A DNA stretch of 64,000 nt from JAHWKI01 sp035513575 (GCA_035513575.1 DATKBW010000045.1:3146-67145), one strand, 5' to 3'; positions 51,709-60,647 are shown, counted from the stretch's first letter. Made by a program: numbers and translations. Notes: a model not told the origin generated them from the letters alone.

Positions 51709-53511
51709 ATGGCCGCCACGGATATCGAGCCGCTCCACGAAGAAGAAGCCCTCGGCAAGGCGTACGACGCCCGCCTCATGCGCCGGCTGCTGCGCTACCT
51801 CCGCCCCTACCGCTGGTGGGTCATCCTCGGGGTCCTGGGGCTCCTGGTCATCGCCGTCCTCGAGCTGGTCGGGCCCTGGCTCACCAAGGTCGCCCTCGAC
51901 GACGCCATCCCCGCCGGCGACCTCGGCCTCCTCGCCACCCTCGCCACCGCGTTCATCGCCGCGCTCGTCCTCGGCTTCGCCCTGGAATACGGCCAGCAGA
52001 TCCTGACGACCTGGCTCGGCCAGAAGATCATGTTCGATCTGCGGCGCGAGATCTTCGCCCACCTCCAGAGGCAGGGGCTCGCGTTCTTCGACCGGAACCC
52101 CGTCGGGCGCCTCATGACCCGCGTCACCAACGACGTGGAGGTGCTCAACCAGCTCTTCAGCTCGGGCATCGTCACCGTATTCGGCGACGTCTTCACCCTC
52201 GTCCTCATCGTCGGCGTCATGCTCTGGCTCGACTGGCGGCTCGCCCTCGTCGCCTTCGCCGTCATGCCCTTCGTGATCCTCGTCGCCTTCCTCTTCCGCA
52301 AGAAGGTCCGCAACGCCTACCGCGACATCCGCGTCCTCCTGGCCCGCATCAACTCATTCCTCCAGGAACGGATCACCGGCGTGTCCGTGGTCCAGCTCTT
52401 CGGCCGGGAGGAGCGGACCACCGAGCGGTTCGGGCGCATCAACGACGACCACCTCCGCGCACACCTCCGCTCCATCCGCTACTACGCCCTCTTCTTCCCC
52501 GCCATCGAGCTGCTCACGACCATCGCCCTCGCCCTCATCCTCGTCTATGGCGGCGGGCGCATGATCGAGGGGACGATCTCCGTCGGCATCGTCACGGCCT
52601 TCCTCATGTACGCCCGGCGCTTCTTCCGCCCCATCGAGGACCTCTCCGAGAAGTACAACATGCTCCAGGGCGCCATGGCGTCCTCCGAGCGCATCTTCCG
52701 GCTCCTCGACACCGACCCCGCCATCGAGGACCTCGCCGACGCCGCGGCCCTCCCCGAGCCCGGCCGCGGCGAGATCGAGTTCCGGAACGTCTGGTTCGCC
52801 TACCAGAAGGACGGGGACGGCGAGTGGGACTGGGTCCTCCAGGGCATCTCCTTCCGCGCCCGCCCCGGCGAGCGCGTCGCCGTGGTCGGCCACACCGGCG
52901 CCGGAAAGACCACGCTCATCTCGCTCCTCATGCGCTTCTACGAGCCCCAGAAAGGCGAGATCCTCTTCGACGGCATCCCCATCGGCAGCGTGCCACAGAA
53001 ACAGCTCCGGGAACGGATCGGCCTCGTCCTCCAAGACGTCTTCCTGTTCAGCAGCAGCGTCGAATACAACATCCGCCTCGGCCGCGACGACATCGACGAC
53101 GGCCGCGTCCGCCGCGCCGCCGCGCGCGTCGGCGCCGACCGCCACATCGCACGGCTGCCGAAAGGCTACGAGGAGTCCCTGGGCGAGCGGGGCGCCAGCC
53201 TGTCCGTCGGCCAGCGCCAGCTCCTCTCCTTCGCCCGCGCCCTCGCCTTCGACCCCCTCGTCCTCGTCCTCGACGAGGCCACCAGTTCCGTGGACTCCGA
53301 GCTCGAGGCCCAGATCCAGGAGGCCCTCGAGAAGCTCATGGAGGGGCGCACCTCCCTCGTCATCGCGCACCGCCTCTCCACCATCCAGAACGCCGACCGC
53401 ATCCTCGTCTTCCACCACGGCCAGCTGCGGGAGGAAGGCACCCACCTCGAGCTGCTGGCCGAGGGCGGGCTGTACGCGCGGCTGCATGAGCTGCAGCTCG
53501 CACCGGCGTAG
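51709..53511 (+). CDS. ABC exporter, fused permease and ATPase (MsbA-like)
   Basis: A 600-residue half-transporter that should work as a homodimer or with a partner. Residues ~20-330 form six membrane helices. The ATPase has Walker A GHTGAGKTTL, Q-loop LQDVFLFS, signature LSVGQRQLLSF, Walker B LVLVLDEATSSVD and the H-loop IAHRLS. The family exports lipids, peptides or drugs; with lipid A genes in this genome, an MsbA-like role is possible but unproved. No partner gene is adjacent. Confidence 0.94.
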   Translation: MAATDIEPLHEEEALGKAYDARLMRRLLRYLRPYRWWVILGVLGLLVIAVLELVGPWLTKVALDDAIPAGDLGLLATLATAFIAALVLGFALEYGQQILTTWLGQKIMFDLRREIFAHLQRQGLAFFDRNPVGRLMTRVTNDVEVLNQLFSSGIVTVFGDVFTLVLIVGVMLWLDWRLALVAFAVMPFVILVAFLFRKKVRNAYRDIRVLLARINSFLQERITGVSVVQLFGREERTTERFGRINDDHLRAHLRSIRYYALFFPAIELLTTIALALILVYGGGRMIEGTISVGIVTAFLMYARRFFRPIEDLSEKYNMLQGAMASSERIFRLLDTDPAIEDLADAAALPEPGRGEIEFRNVWFAYQKDGDGEWDWVLQGISFRARPGERVAVVGHTGAGKTTLISLLMRFYEPQKGEILFDGIPIGSVPQKQLRERIGLVLQDVFLFSSSVEYNIRLGRDDIDDGRVRRAAARVGADRHIARLPKGYEESLGERGASLSVGQRQLLSFARALAFDPLVLVLDEATSSVDSELEAQIQEALEKLMEGRTSLVIAHRLSTIQNADRILVFHHGQLREEGTHLELLAEGGLYARLHELQLAPA

Positions 53512-53534
53512 CCGGTGGGCGCGCGCTGCGCGCG

Positions 53535-53755
53535 CGCAAGAGGGCTCGCTGGCGCTCGCAAGGGTGGGGGGATCAGTGGCGGATATGGTTTTCGCACCAG
53601 CGGATCACGCGCAGCGCGTCCAGCACCAGCCGCGGTTCCCTTTCCTCGCCGTCGCCATCGCTCATGCCGCCAACAAGCCACCTCCGAAGGGGCACCGCGA
53701 TAGCCCGATGCCCCTCTTGCGAGCGCAGCGAGCCCTCTTGCGAGCCGAAGGCGAG
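53535..53755. repeat. Inverted and tandem GAGCG-rich repeats in a 365-base spacer
   Basis: A 26-base segment at 53535-53560 recurs inverted at 53716-53740 with one base deleted. A related direct copy, CCCTCTTGCGAGC plus a variable tail, continues to 53755. The repeats flank about 155 bases that include a small minus-strand ORF. Similar wording occurs at 9080-9097. The spacer (53512-53876) separates the ABC exporter from the response-regulator operon and has no larger gene. Confidence 0.65.
53573..53665 (-). CDS. Possible 30-residue ORF inside the repeat pair
   Basis: From the ATG at 53665 the frame reads MSDGDGEEREPRLVL, then DALRVIRWCENHIRH and a stop. Codon third positions are mostly G or C as in neighbouring genes, and the peptide looks protein-like. 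GGAGG lies 15 bases upstream, somewhat far. It may equally be the C-terminal remnant of a lost gene, because the frame also stays open upstream. I do not recognise it. Confidence 0.3.
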   Translation of the reverse strand: MSDGDGEEREPRLVLDALRVIRWCENHIRH

Positions 53756-53757
53756 CC

Positions 53758-53791
53758 CCATGGGGCGCGGGCGCCAGCCCGCGCCCCATGG
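53758..53791. repeat. 15-bp perfect hairpin (terminator-like)
   Basis: 53758-53772 pairs perfectly with 53777-53791 around a GCCA loop. It is very stable and could end transcription or protect RNA, but it is followed by CTCAGTTATTG rather than a T-run, so a standard intrinsic terminator is doubtful. Confidence 0.55.
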
Positions 53792-53876
53792 CTCAGTTAT
53801 TGCCGCCTCCAATCCCCGGACACAATGCGGGAACCGCTAAACGGCCGGTCCTTTCTCCGACCGGAAAAACTGAGCC

Positions 53877-54263
53877 ATGGCCGAGACCTCGATTCTGATC
53901 GTCGACGACGACCCCGATTCCCTGGATATTGTCCGGACGTTCCTGGAATCGAAGGGGTATCGTGTCACCACCGCCCCCGATGGCAGGACCGCCCTGGCGA
54001 AGCTCGAGGACGCCCGCCCGGCGCTGGTGCTGCTGGACGTCATGATGCCCGGGATGGACGGGTGGGAGGTCGCGCGGGTCATCAAGAACCACCCGGACTT
54101 CGGCGACACGCGCGTGGTGATGCTCACGGCGCGGAGCGGGTTCGCGGACAAGCAGGAAGGTCTGCGCTCCGGCGCCGACGACTACATCGTCAAGCCGATC
54201 CGGCTGGACGAGCTCGCCACCCGCGTGGAGAAGAATCTGGAGGCACGGGCGAACGCATCGTGA
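53877..54263 (+). CDS. Stand-alone response regulator receiver
   Basis: A 128-residue CheY-like receiver. The acidic pocket is DDD at 10-12, the phosphorylation site is D54 in LLDVMMPGMDG, and T84 and K106 (IVKP) complete the switch. No output domain is attached, so it signals by protein contact. It overlaps the following EAL gene as GTGA, which suggests that the two work together. A CCGGTC/GACCGG hairpin lies at 53845-53864, close to the start. Confidence 0.93.
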   Translation: MAETSILIVDDDPDSLDIVRTFLESKGYRVTTAPDGRTALAKLEDARPALVLLDVMMPGMDGWEVARVIKNHPDFGDTRVVMLTARSGFADKQEGLRSGADDYIVKPIRLDELATRVEKNLEARANAS

Positions 54264-55909
54264 AGATCGTCGCCATCGTCCAGGACTCGTCGCTCCGGGA
54301 CTCGCTGGACGGGGTCGCCGGCCGCCTCAAGGCGGAGCTGCGTGTCGCGCTGTACGACGACGCGGCGACGCCGTCCGGGAACGGCAAGCCCGTTCAGGCG
54401 GACGTCCTGGTGGTGGAGATGCCCGAGGACCGGTGTCTGGACGGGGTGGCGGCGCTGGCGGAGCGGATCGGCGCCGCGCTCGTCGTCGCCTGCCGGTCCA
54501 TGGCGGACTGCAGCGCGGCGGGGCTCTCGGAGGCCCACGACTGGATCCTCCTCCCGACGGACGAGGAGGAGCTCGAGGCCCGTCTCGGGACCGCCCGGCA
54601 GCGCGCCGTGACGGAGGCCATCGAGAAGGGGCGGAGCAACGCCGCCGAGCTGCTCCGCTACGAGGAGCTGCTGCACGACCGCCTGACCGGCTTCCCGACG
54701 CTCCCCGTGATGATGGAGCAGGCCCGCGACATCATGGAAGCGCGGGGGGAGCTCACGATCCTCTACATCCAGTTCGTCTGGTACGAGAAGATCGAGGAGA
54801 TCTACGGCTGGCAGAAGCTGGATGACGTCCTGGAGTCCACCGCGCGGGGGGTGAAGGAGTTCTACCAGCGGCACCATCCGGACTCCAACAACCTCATGAT
54901 GGTGTCCCACATCGGCGATGACGACTTCATCCTGTTCACGGAGATGCCCCGTGTCGCCGACGCGGACCAGCCGGAGCGGGCGCTGAAGGAGCTGACGCAG
55001 CGGCTGGAGAACTACCTGCGGGAGCAGCTCGAGAACGACCACTCCGAGGACATCGCCGCGCTGTGCGGCATCTACGTGGGCGCGGCGAAGGTGTTCCGCA
55101 ACCCGAAGATCCGCATGGAGCGCATGATCTACCGCGGGATCCGCGAAGCGGCGCAGGCCGCCCGGGGGGCCAAGGAGTGGGAGCGGAGCCGGAAGATCTC
55201 CGACCTGAAGTCCCTCCTCCGGGAGGGCGCCGTCTACATGGAGTACCACCCCATCATCGTGACGCAGACGGAGGAGATCTACGGCTACGAGGCGCTGGCG
55301 CGGGGGCGCCGGCGCGGGCTCCGGTCGCCGGAGGTGCTGCTCGAGGTGGCGTCGGAGGCCAACCTCCTCTGGGAGCTGTCCCGGCTGCTGCGCAAGCGCG
55401 CGGTGCAGGGGATCGCCCACGAGCTGCAAGAGGGGCAGCGCCTGTTCCTCAACGTGGACCCGCACGACTTCAACGACCCCGAGTTCCGCGACCTCACCCC
55501 CGAGGCCCTGGGGCTGGACGTCCCGGACCGGCTGGTGCTGGAGATCACCGAGCGGACCGCCATCAGCGACTACCCCCAGTTCCAGGAATACCTGAAGACG
55601 TTCCGCGACCGCGGCTTCCGCTTCGCCGTCGATGACGCGGGCAGCGGCTATGCCGGGCTGGGCTCCATCGCCAACCTGGAGCCCGACTACATCAAGCTGG
55701 ACATCTCGCTAATCTCCAACATCGACACCAACTTCCTGAAACAGAACCTGGTGGAGACACTGGTGAAGTTCGCCGAGAGCTTCGGCGCCATGGTCGTCGC
55801 GGAGGGGGTCGAGCGCCGCGAGGAGTTCGAGACCGTGAAGCAGATCGGCGTCCACCTGACCCAGGGATTCCTCTTCCACAAGCCCCGCCTCGCCGGCGTC
55901 AAGACCTGA
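54260..55909 (+). CDS. REC-like / degenerate GGDEF / EAL protein
   Basis: A 549-residue c-di-GMP-type signalling protein. Residues ~1-125 have a receiver-like alpha/beta pattern (VKIVAIVQDSSLRDSL, DVLVVEMPEDRC) without a clear phospho-acceptor. Residues ~130-290 resemble GGDEF, but the signature reads GDDDF near 218, so cyclase activity is unlikely. The EAL domain (~325-549) keeps EALAR near 344, LNVDP, LEITERT, DDAGSGYAG, IKLD and AEGVE, so it should be an active c-di-GMP phosphodiesterase. The GTG start overlaps the receiver gene. Confidence 0.9.
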   Translation: MKIVAIVQDSSLRDSLDGVAGRLKAELRVALYDDAATPSGNGKPVQADVLVVEMPEDRCLDGVAALAERIGAALVVACRSMADCSAAGLSEAHDWILLPTDEEELEARLGTARQRAVTEAIEKGRSNAAELLRYEELLHDRLTGFPTLPVMMEQARDIMEARGELTILYIQFVWYEKIEEIYGWQKLDDVLESTARGVKEFYQRHHPDSNNLMMVSHIGDDDFILFTEMPRVADADQPERALKELTQRLENYLREQLENDHSEDIAALCGIYVGAAKVFRNPKIRMERMIYRGIREAAQAARGAKEWERSRKISDLKSLLREGAVYMEYHPIIVTQTEEIYGYEALARGRRRGLRSPEVLLEVASEANLLWELSRLLRKRAVQGIAHELQEGQRLFLNVDPHDFNDPEFRDLTPEALGLDVPDRLVLEITERTAISDYPQFQEYLKTFRDRGFRFAVDDAGSGYAGLGSIANLEPDYIKLDISLISNIDTNFLKQNLVETLVKFAESFGAMVVAEGVERREEFETVKQIGVHLTQGFLFHKPRLAGVKT

Positions 55910-55930
55910 TCGGCAGGCGGCCCGGAGCCG

Positions 55931-57832
55931 ATGCCCGATCCCGTTCCCGAGAATCCGGACCGCCACGGCGACGACGCCCCGGCGGCGACGCTGGAGGCCA
56001 GCGCCGCGCGCTACCACGGCCGCCGCGATGCCGCCGCGGCCGAGCGCGACCGTCTGAAGGGACGCGCGTCGCGGCTGTCGAACGCCCGGCTCCTCGCGTT
56101 CGTCATCGCCATCGGAGCGCTGGTCTGGGCCGAGCTGCGGCCCGAGATGGGCGCCGTGGCGTTCGCGCTGTTCGCCCTCTCGCTGCTCGCCTTCTTCGGG
56201 CTCATCGTCGTGCATTCGCGCGTGACCGCCGCGGAGCGCCGCGCCGCCGAGCTGGCCCGCGTCAACGACGAGGGCGCGGCCCGGCTCCGGCGGGACTGGG
56301 ATGCCGTTCCGCCGGCGCTGGAGCGGGCGGAGCCGGGGCACCCGTACGCCCACGACCTGGACGTCTTCGGCCACGGCTCGATCGCGCGGCTGCTCGGCAC
56401 GACCGGGACCGGCGTCGGCCGGTCGCGGCTCCACGGCTGGCTCCTGAACGCGGCCGGGACCGGGGAAGCCCGGGATCGGCAGTCGGCGGTCCGGGAGCTG
56501 GTCCCGGCGCTCGATTTCCGCCAGGAGCTGCAGGTGGCGGCTCGTCTCGCCGGGGACCCGGACCGCGACGCGCTGCGAGCCTTCCTCGGCTGGGCGGAGG
56601 ACGAGCCCTGGCTCCGCCACCGCCCCCTCGTCCGCTGGCTCTCCCGCCTGATCCCCGCCGCGACGGTGGTGCTGGCTACCCTCCACATCGAGGGGACGCT
56701 CGACCGCCCCTGGTGGATCCTGACGCTCCTGGGGGGCATCATCTTCGCGGCCGGGGTGAGCCGACGCATCCACCGGGTGTTCGACCGCGCCTCCCTCGGC
56801 GACGCCGGGCTGCGCCATTACGCGGAGGTCGTCCGCATCATCCAGCGCCAGGACTTCCGCACGGACCGGCTGCGCCGGGCGCGGGCGGCGCTCATCGAGG
56901 AGTCCGATGCCAGCGCCGAGCTCGAGCGGCTGGGCTGGCTGATCGAGCTCGCGGACCTGCGCCACAACGGGATGTTCTACCTGCTGGTCCACTGGCCCAC
57001 GCTCTGGGATTTCCACGTGCTCGGCGCCCTGGAGCGCTGGCAGCGGCGGTCGGGCGGCCGCGTGCGGGCCTGGGTCGAGGCCGTCGCCGAGCTGGATGCC
57101 CTCGCCGCCCTCGCCGGGCCGCCCCACGACGAGCCCGGGTGGTGCTTCCCCGAGCTGGTGGACGCGGCCGGGGAGCCGCGCTTCGTCGCCGAGGGGCTCG
57201 CCCACCCGCTCCTCCCCGCGGACGGCCGCGTCCCGAACGACGTCGTCGTCGGCCCCCCCGACACCTTCCTGATGGTGACCGGGTCCAACATGTCGGGGAA
57301 GAGCACGCTGCTCCGGGCCATCGGCGTGAACGCCGTGCTGGCGCTGGCCGGCGGGCCGGTGTGCGCCCGCCGCCTGACGACGCCCCCGCTCGATGTCTTC
57401 ACCAGCATGCGGATCGAGGACTCCCTCGAGCGCGGCGTCTCGCTGTTCATGGCCGAGCTCCAGCGCCTCAAGATGGTCGTGGACGCGGCGGACGCCGCCG
57501 GTGACCGGCCGGTGCTCTACCTGCTGGACGAGATCCTCCACGGGACCAACACCGCCGAGCGGCAGGTCGCGGTGCGGGAGGTGCTCTCCCACCTCCTGGC
57601 CAGCCGCGCCATCGGCGCCATCTCCACCCACGACCTCGAGCTCGCCGCCGCCGACCCCCTCGCCCCGGTGGTGGTCCCCGTCCACTTCCAGGAGACCGTC
57701 CACCCGGAGGGGCACGAGCCGCCGATGACGTTCGACTACGCGCTCAGGGAAGGGGTCGCGACATCGACCAACGCGCTGAAGCTGGTCCGGCTGGTGGGGC
57801 TGGGAGTGGGGTCGACGGCGACCTCGATGTGA
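55931..57832 (+). CDS. Membrane-anchored MutS-family ATPase
   Basis: A 633-residue protein with two membrane hairpins (about 51-93 and 238-285) before a MutS-type ATPase. Walker A is GSNMSGKST at 450-458; then DVFTSMRIEDSLERGVS, Walker B YLLDEILHGTN and STHDLELA. The mismatch-recognition and connector domains of DNA-repair MutS are lacking. Such membrane MutS relatives are known mainly from Bacteroidota and allied bacteria, with unknown function. The region between the hairpins (~95-235) carries a helical lever-like segment. It sits 22 bases downstream of the EAL gene and may share its operon. Confidence 0.9.
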   Translation: MPDPVPENPDRHGDDAPAATLEASAARYHGRRDAAAAERDRLKGRASRLSNARLLAFVIAIGALVWAELRPEMGAVAFALFALSLLAFFGLIVVHSRVTAAERRAAELARVNDEGAARLRRDWDAVPPALERAEPGHPYAHDLDVFGHGSIARLLGTTGTGVGRSRLHGWLLNAAGTGEARDRQSAVRELVPALDFRQELQVAARLAGDPDRDALRAFLGWAEDEPWLRHRPLVRWLSRLIPAATVVLATLHIEGTLDRPWWILTLLGGIIFAAGVSRRIHRVFDRASLGDAGLRHYAEVVRIIQRQDFRTDRLRRARAALIEESDASAELERLGWLIELADLRHNGMFYLLVHWPTLWDFHVLGALERWQRRSGGRVRAWVEAVAELDALAALAGPPHDEPGWCFPELVDAAGEPRFVAEGLAHPLLPADGRVPNDVVVGPPDTFLMVTGSNMSGKSTLLRAIGVNAVLALAGGPVCARRLTTPPLDVFTSMRIEDSLERGVSLFMAELQRLKMVVDAADAAGDRPVLYLLDEILHGTNTAERQVAVREVLSHLLASRAIGAISTHDLELAAADPLAPVVVPVHFQETVHPEGHEPPMTFDYALREGVATSTNALKLVRLVGLGVGSTATSM

Positions 57833-57847
57833 GACGGCGGTGCCGCG

Positions 57848-59332
57848 TCAGCGCACCCCGGCCGAGTCCGCCGCCACCCCGATCGGCGCGGTGTCTTCCG
57901 CCGTCGGCCCGGGCTCCGGCGGCTCGTACAGCGACGCGCCACGCCCGGCGAACCACGGCTCGCGGCCGCGCGCGGTGGCGAGGGGCCGGGCGTCGTAGCG
58001 GCCCGCGGGGTTCCACAGGATCCACTCGGTCAGCCCCGCGTCGTAGACGGCGTCGATCTGCGCGCGGATGTACTCGGGCGTGTAATCGGGCGGCCCCAGG
58101 TCGAACGCCTGGAGCCACGGCCGGATCGTGGCCGCGCCCTCGATGTCGCGGGACCGGCTCACGCCGTGATTCAGCGCCTTCAGCACGACCTGGTAGGGCG
58201 CCGCGTTCGGCCGCGGGAATCCCCACGTGCCGCGCGGGTAGTGGGACGGGTAGACCATGGGCAGCAGCACGTCCATGACATCGGCCATGTCCTCCCAGAG
58301 CTGGCCGATCCCCACGTCCCGGAACGCCGACGTCGTGATCCCGAAGACGTCCGCGGTGATGGGCACGCCCAGCGGGTCCAGCTCCTCCCGGGAGCGGATC
58401 ATGAACGCCCGGATCCCCTGCGACATCGTCCGCCCCCGCCTCGCCCGGTAGACGGCCTCCGTCATGTACGACTGCGGCGCATCGGGGAAGCGCACGTAGT
58501 CCCACTGCACCTCGCTGAACCCGAGGGCGATCGCCTCCCGCGCCAACTCGATGTTGTACGCCCAGACGTCCTCGTTGAACGCGTCCACCCAGCGGACGCC
58601 CTTGTCGTCCTGCCAGACGCTCCCGTCCGCCCGCTGGACCGCCCACTCGGGACGCGCGTCCGCCAGCAGCGGGTCCTTGAAGGCGACGATCCGGGCGATC
58701 GGGTAGATCCCGTGATCCCGGAGCTGCGCCAGCATCTCGCGCACGTCCCGGATCTTCAGGCGACGGTCCGCCCCCAGCTGCTTCGCCAGCGGGACCTCCG
58801 TCGCGTAGCTCACCTCGCCCGTCACGTCCTTGATGTCGATGACGAACGCGTTCACCTCGGTCTCGTCCGCCAGACGGATCAGCTCCGGCAGACGACGCGC
58901 GCTCCCCGCCGGCCACGAGCCGATGTAGAGGCCCCGCACCGCCCTCGGCTTCGCCACCCGCTGGGACGCCGGCTCGGCGCTGATGGGGCTCTGCTCACGG
59001 GGCGACGCCCAGTCGCGCCGGACGGGCGCCGGGTCGGGCGGGCGGTCGTCCGACGCCGGCTCGGGGCCGCCGTCCGGCCCGCCCCCGCTCTCCGCCGTCG
59101 TGGCGCCGTCCCCGTCCGCGAGCCCCGCCGCCTCGGCCAGCGGCTCGATGGCACCGGCCGCATCGAGCACCGCGGCGGGGTCGGCCGGCGGGTCGACCGG
59201 CGGGTCACCGCCGTAGCGCGTGGCCACGCCGGCGACACCCAGCGCCGCGATGGCGAACACACCCGCGGCGAGCTTCAGCCGCCTGCGCGCCAGGGCCTCC
59301 GCCCCCGTGACCCGATCTCCCCGCTGCTCCAT
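57848..59332 (-). CDS. Putative glycoside hydrolase (DUF4015 family)
   Basis: A 494-residue protein with an N-terminal signal anchor (about 21-38), a ~95-residue Pro/Asp/Gly-rich disordered stretch and a TIM-barrel-like DUF4015 domain from ~130. The conserved acidic blocks FVIDIKDVTGEVSY, EVQWDYVRFPD and ITADVFG suggest glycosidase chemistry on a cell-surface polysaccharide. The substrate is unknown. It converges with the MutS-like gene, 15 bases away. Confidence 0.85.
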   Translation of the reverse strand: MEQRGDRVTGAEALARRRLKLAAGVFAIAALGVAGVATRYGGDPPVDPPADPAAVLDAAGAIEPLAEAAGLADGDGATTAESGGGPDGGPEPASDDRPPDPAPVRRDWASPREQSPISAEPASQRVAKPRAVRGLYIGSWPAGSARRLPELIRLADETEVNAFVIDIKDVTGEVSYATEVPLAKQLGADRRLKIRDVREMLAQLRDHGIYPIARIVAFKDPLLADARPEWAVQRADGSVWQDDKGVRWVDAFNEDVWAYNIELAREAIALGFSEVQWDYVRFPDAPQSYMTEAVYRARRGRTMSQGIRAFMIRSREELDPLGVPITADVFGITTSAFRDVGIGQLWEDMADVMDVLLPMVYPSHYPRGTWGFPRPNAAPYQVVLKALNHGVSRSRDIEGAATIRPWLQAFDLGPPDYTPEYIRAQIDAVYDAGLTEWILWNPAGRYDARPLATARGREPWFAGRGASLYEPPEPGPTAEDTAPIGVAADSAGVR

Positions 59333-59381
59333 CCGGTGCTGCCTCTCGACTCTGCTGGCTTCCAGCTATCGGTGTCCCAAT

Positions 59382-59410
59382 ATGTTAGCCGCCCACCCGG
59401 CGCACAACAA
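59382..59410 (-). promoter_or_regulatory. Predicted promoter of the DUF4015 gene
   Basis: On the minus strand TTGTTG (59410-59405), 17 bases and TAACAT (59387-59382); the start site would lie about 43 bases before the ATG at 59332. Confidence 0.4.
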
Positions 59411-59438
59411 ACGTCGCGGCCGGCCCCCGTCGCGGCCG

Positions 59439-60647
59439 TCAGTAACGCGGGAAGGACGGGTCCACCTCGTCTCCCCAGGCCAGCACCCCACCGCGCAGGT
59501 TCCGGGCCCGCTCGAATCCGCGCGCCCTCAGGTAGCGCACCACCTCCATGCTCCGGGCGCCGGACCGGCAGTAGAGGACGATCTCGTCCCCCGGATCCAG
59601 CTCCTCCAGCCGCTCCGGGATCTCGTTCATGGGGATCAGACGCGCGCCGTACTCCCCCAGGTTCGCGATCCCCCACTCGAACGGCTCCCGCACATCGATC
59701 AGCTCGACGCTCTCCCCCCGGTCCAGCCGCTCCTTCAACTCCCCCACATCGATCTCCTCCCCCACCGCTCCCTCCATTCCCGCGTGCCCATGCGTACCCG
59801 TACTCGTACCCGTGCCCGTCTCCGTACCCGTGCCCGCCCCCCCCACCCCGCAGAACGCCTCGTAATCGATGAGCTCCGTCACGCTCGGATCGTCCCCGCA
59901 CGCCGGGCACTCCGGGTTCCGCCGCAGCTTCAGCTCCCGGAACTTCAGTGCCAGCCCGTCGAACAGGAGCAGCCGTCCCACCAGCGGCTGCCCCACCCCC
60001 GTGATGAGCTTGATGGCCTCCAGCGCCTGGAGCGAGCCGATGATCCCCGGCAGCACCCCCAGCACCCCTCCCTCCGCGCACGACGGCACGAGCCCCGGCG
60101 GCGGCGGCTGCCGGAAGAGGCAGCGGTAGCACGGCGCCCCGTCGCCGCCGCCGAACACCGACACCTGCCCCTCGAACTTGAGGATCGACCCGTAGACGTT
60201 CCGCTTCCCCAGCAGCACGCACGCGTCGTTCACGAGGTAGCGCGTCGGGAAGTTGTCCGTCCCGTCCACGACGATGTCGTAGCCGGCCAGGATATCCAGG
60301 GCATTGTCGCTGGTGAGCCGCGCCTCGTGGAGGACCACGTCGATGTGGGGGTTCAGGTCCCGGAGCCGCTCCGATGCGGCATCCAGCTTCGGCCGCCCCA
60401 GGTCCCCCTCGCCGTACAGGACCTGCCGCTGCAGGTTGCTCGCGTCCACCCGGTCGAAGTCCACCAGCCCCAGCGTCCCCACCCCCGCCGCGGCCAGGTA
60501 CAGCGACACCGGGGACCCGAGCCCGCCCGCGCCCACCACCAGCACCCGCGCCCCCTTCAGCTTCGCCTGCCCGGCGGGGCCGATCTCCGGCAGCACGAGG
60601 TGCCGGGCATAGCGCAGCGACTCGGCCGGGGTGAAGTCCACGCTCAC
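59439..60647 (-). CDS. moeZ: MoeB/MoeZ-type sulfur-carrier adenylyltransferase with rhodanese domain
   Basis: A 402-residue two-domain enzyme that adenylates the C-terminal GG of a ubiquitin-like sulfur carrier and then thiolates it. The E1-like domain (about 1-280) has GAGGLGSPV, DFDRVDASNLQRQ, zinc cysteines in CYRC and CPACG, and the active Cys in PSCAEGGVLGVLPG. After a Gly/Thr repeat linker comes a rhodanese domain with its Cys in LYCRSGARS. The GTG start overlaps the stop of the carrier gene as GTGA, so enzyme and substrate are cotranslated. In Actinobacteria MoeZ serves CysO and MoaD. Confidence 0.93.
   Translation of the reverse strand: MSVDFTPAESLRYARHLVLPEIGPAGQAKLKGARVLVVGAGGLGSPVSLYLAAAGVGTLGLVDFDRVDASNLQRQVLYGEGDLGRPKLDAASERLRDLNPHIDVVLHEARLTSDNALDILAGYDIVVDGTDNFPTRYLVNDACVLLGKRNVYGSILKFEGQVSVFGGGDGAPCYRCLFRQPPPPGLVPSCAEGGVLGVLPGIIGSLQALEAIKLITGVGQPLVGRLLLFDGLALKFRELKLRRNPECPACGDDPSVTELIDYEAFCGVGGAGTGTETGTGTSTGTHGHAGMEGAVGEEIDVGELKERLDRGESVELIDVREPFEWGIANLGEYGARLIPMNEIPERLEELDPGDEIVLYCRSGARSMEVVRYLRARGFERARNLRGGVLAWGDEVDPSFPRY
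59793..59834. repeat. Seven 6-base units inside moeZ
   Basis: Units of CGTACC and close variants (CGTACT, CGTGCC, CGTCTC) repeat seven times and encode an alternating Gly/Thr linker between the E1 and rhodanese domains. The length may vary between strains without breaking the frame. Confidence 0.7.
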
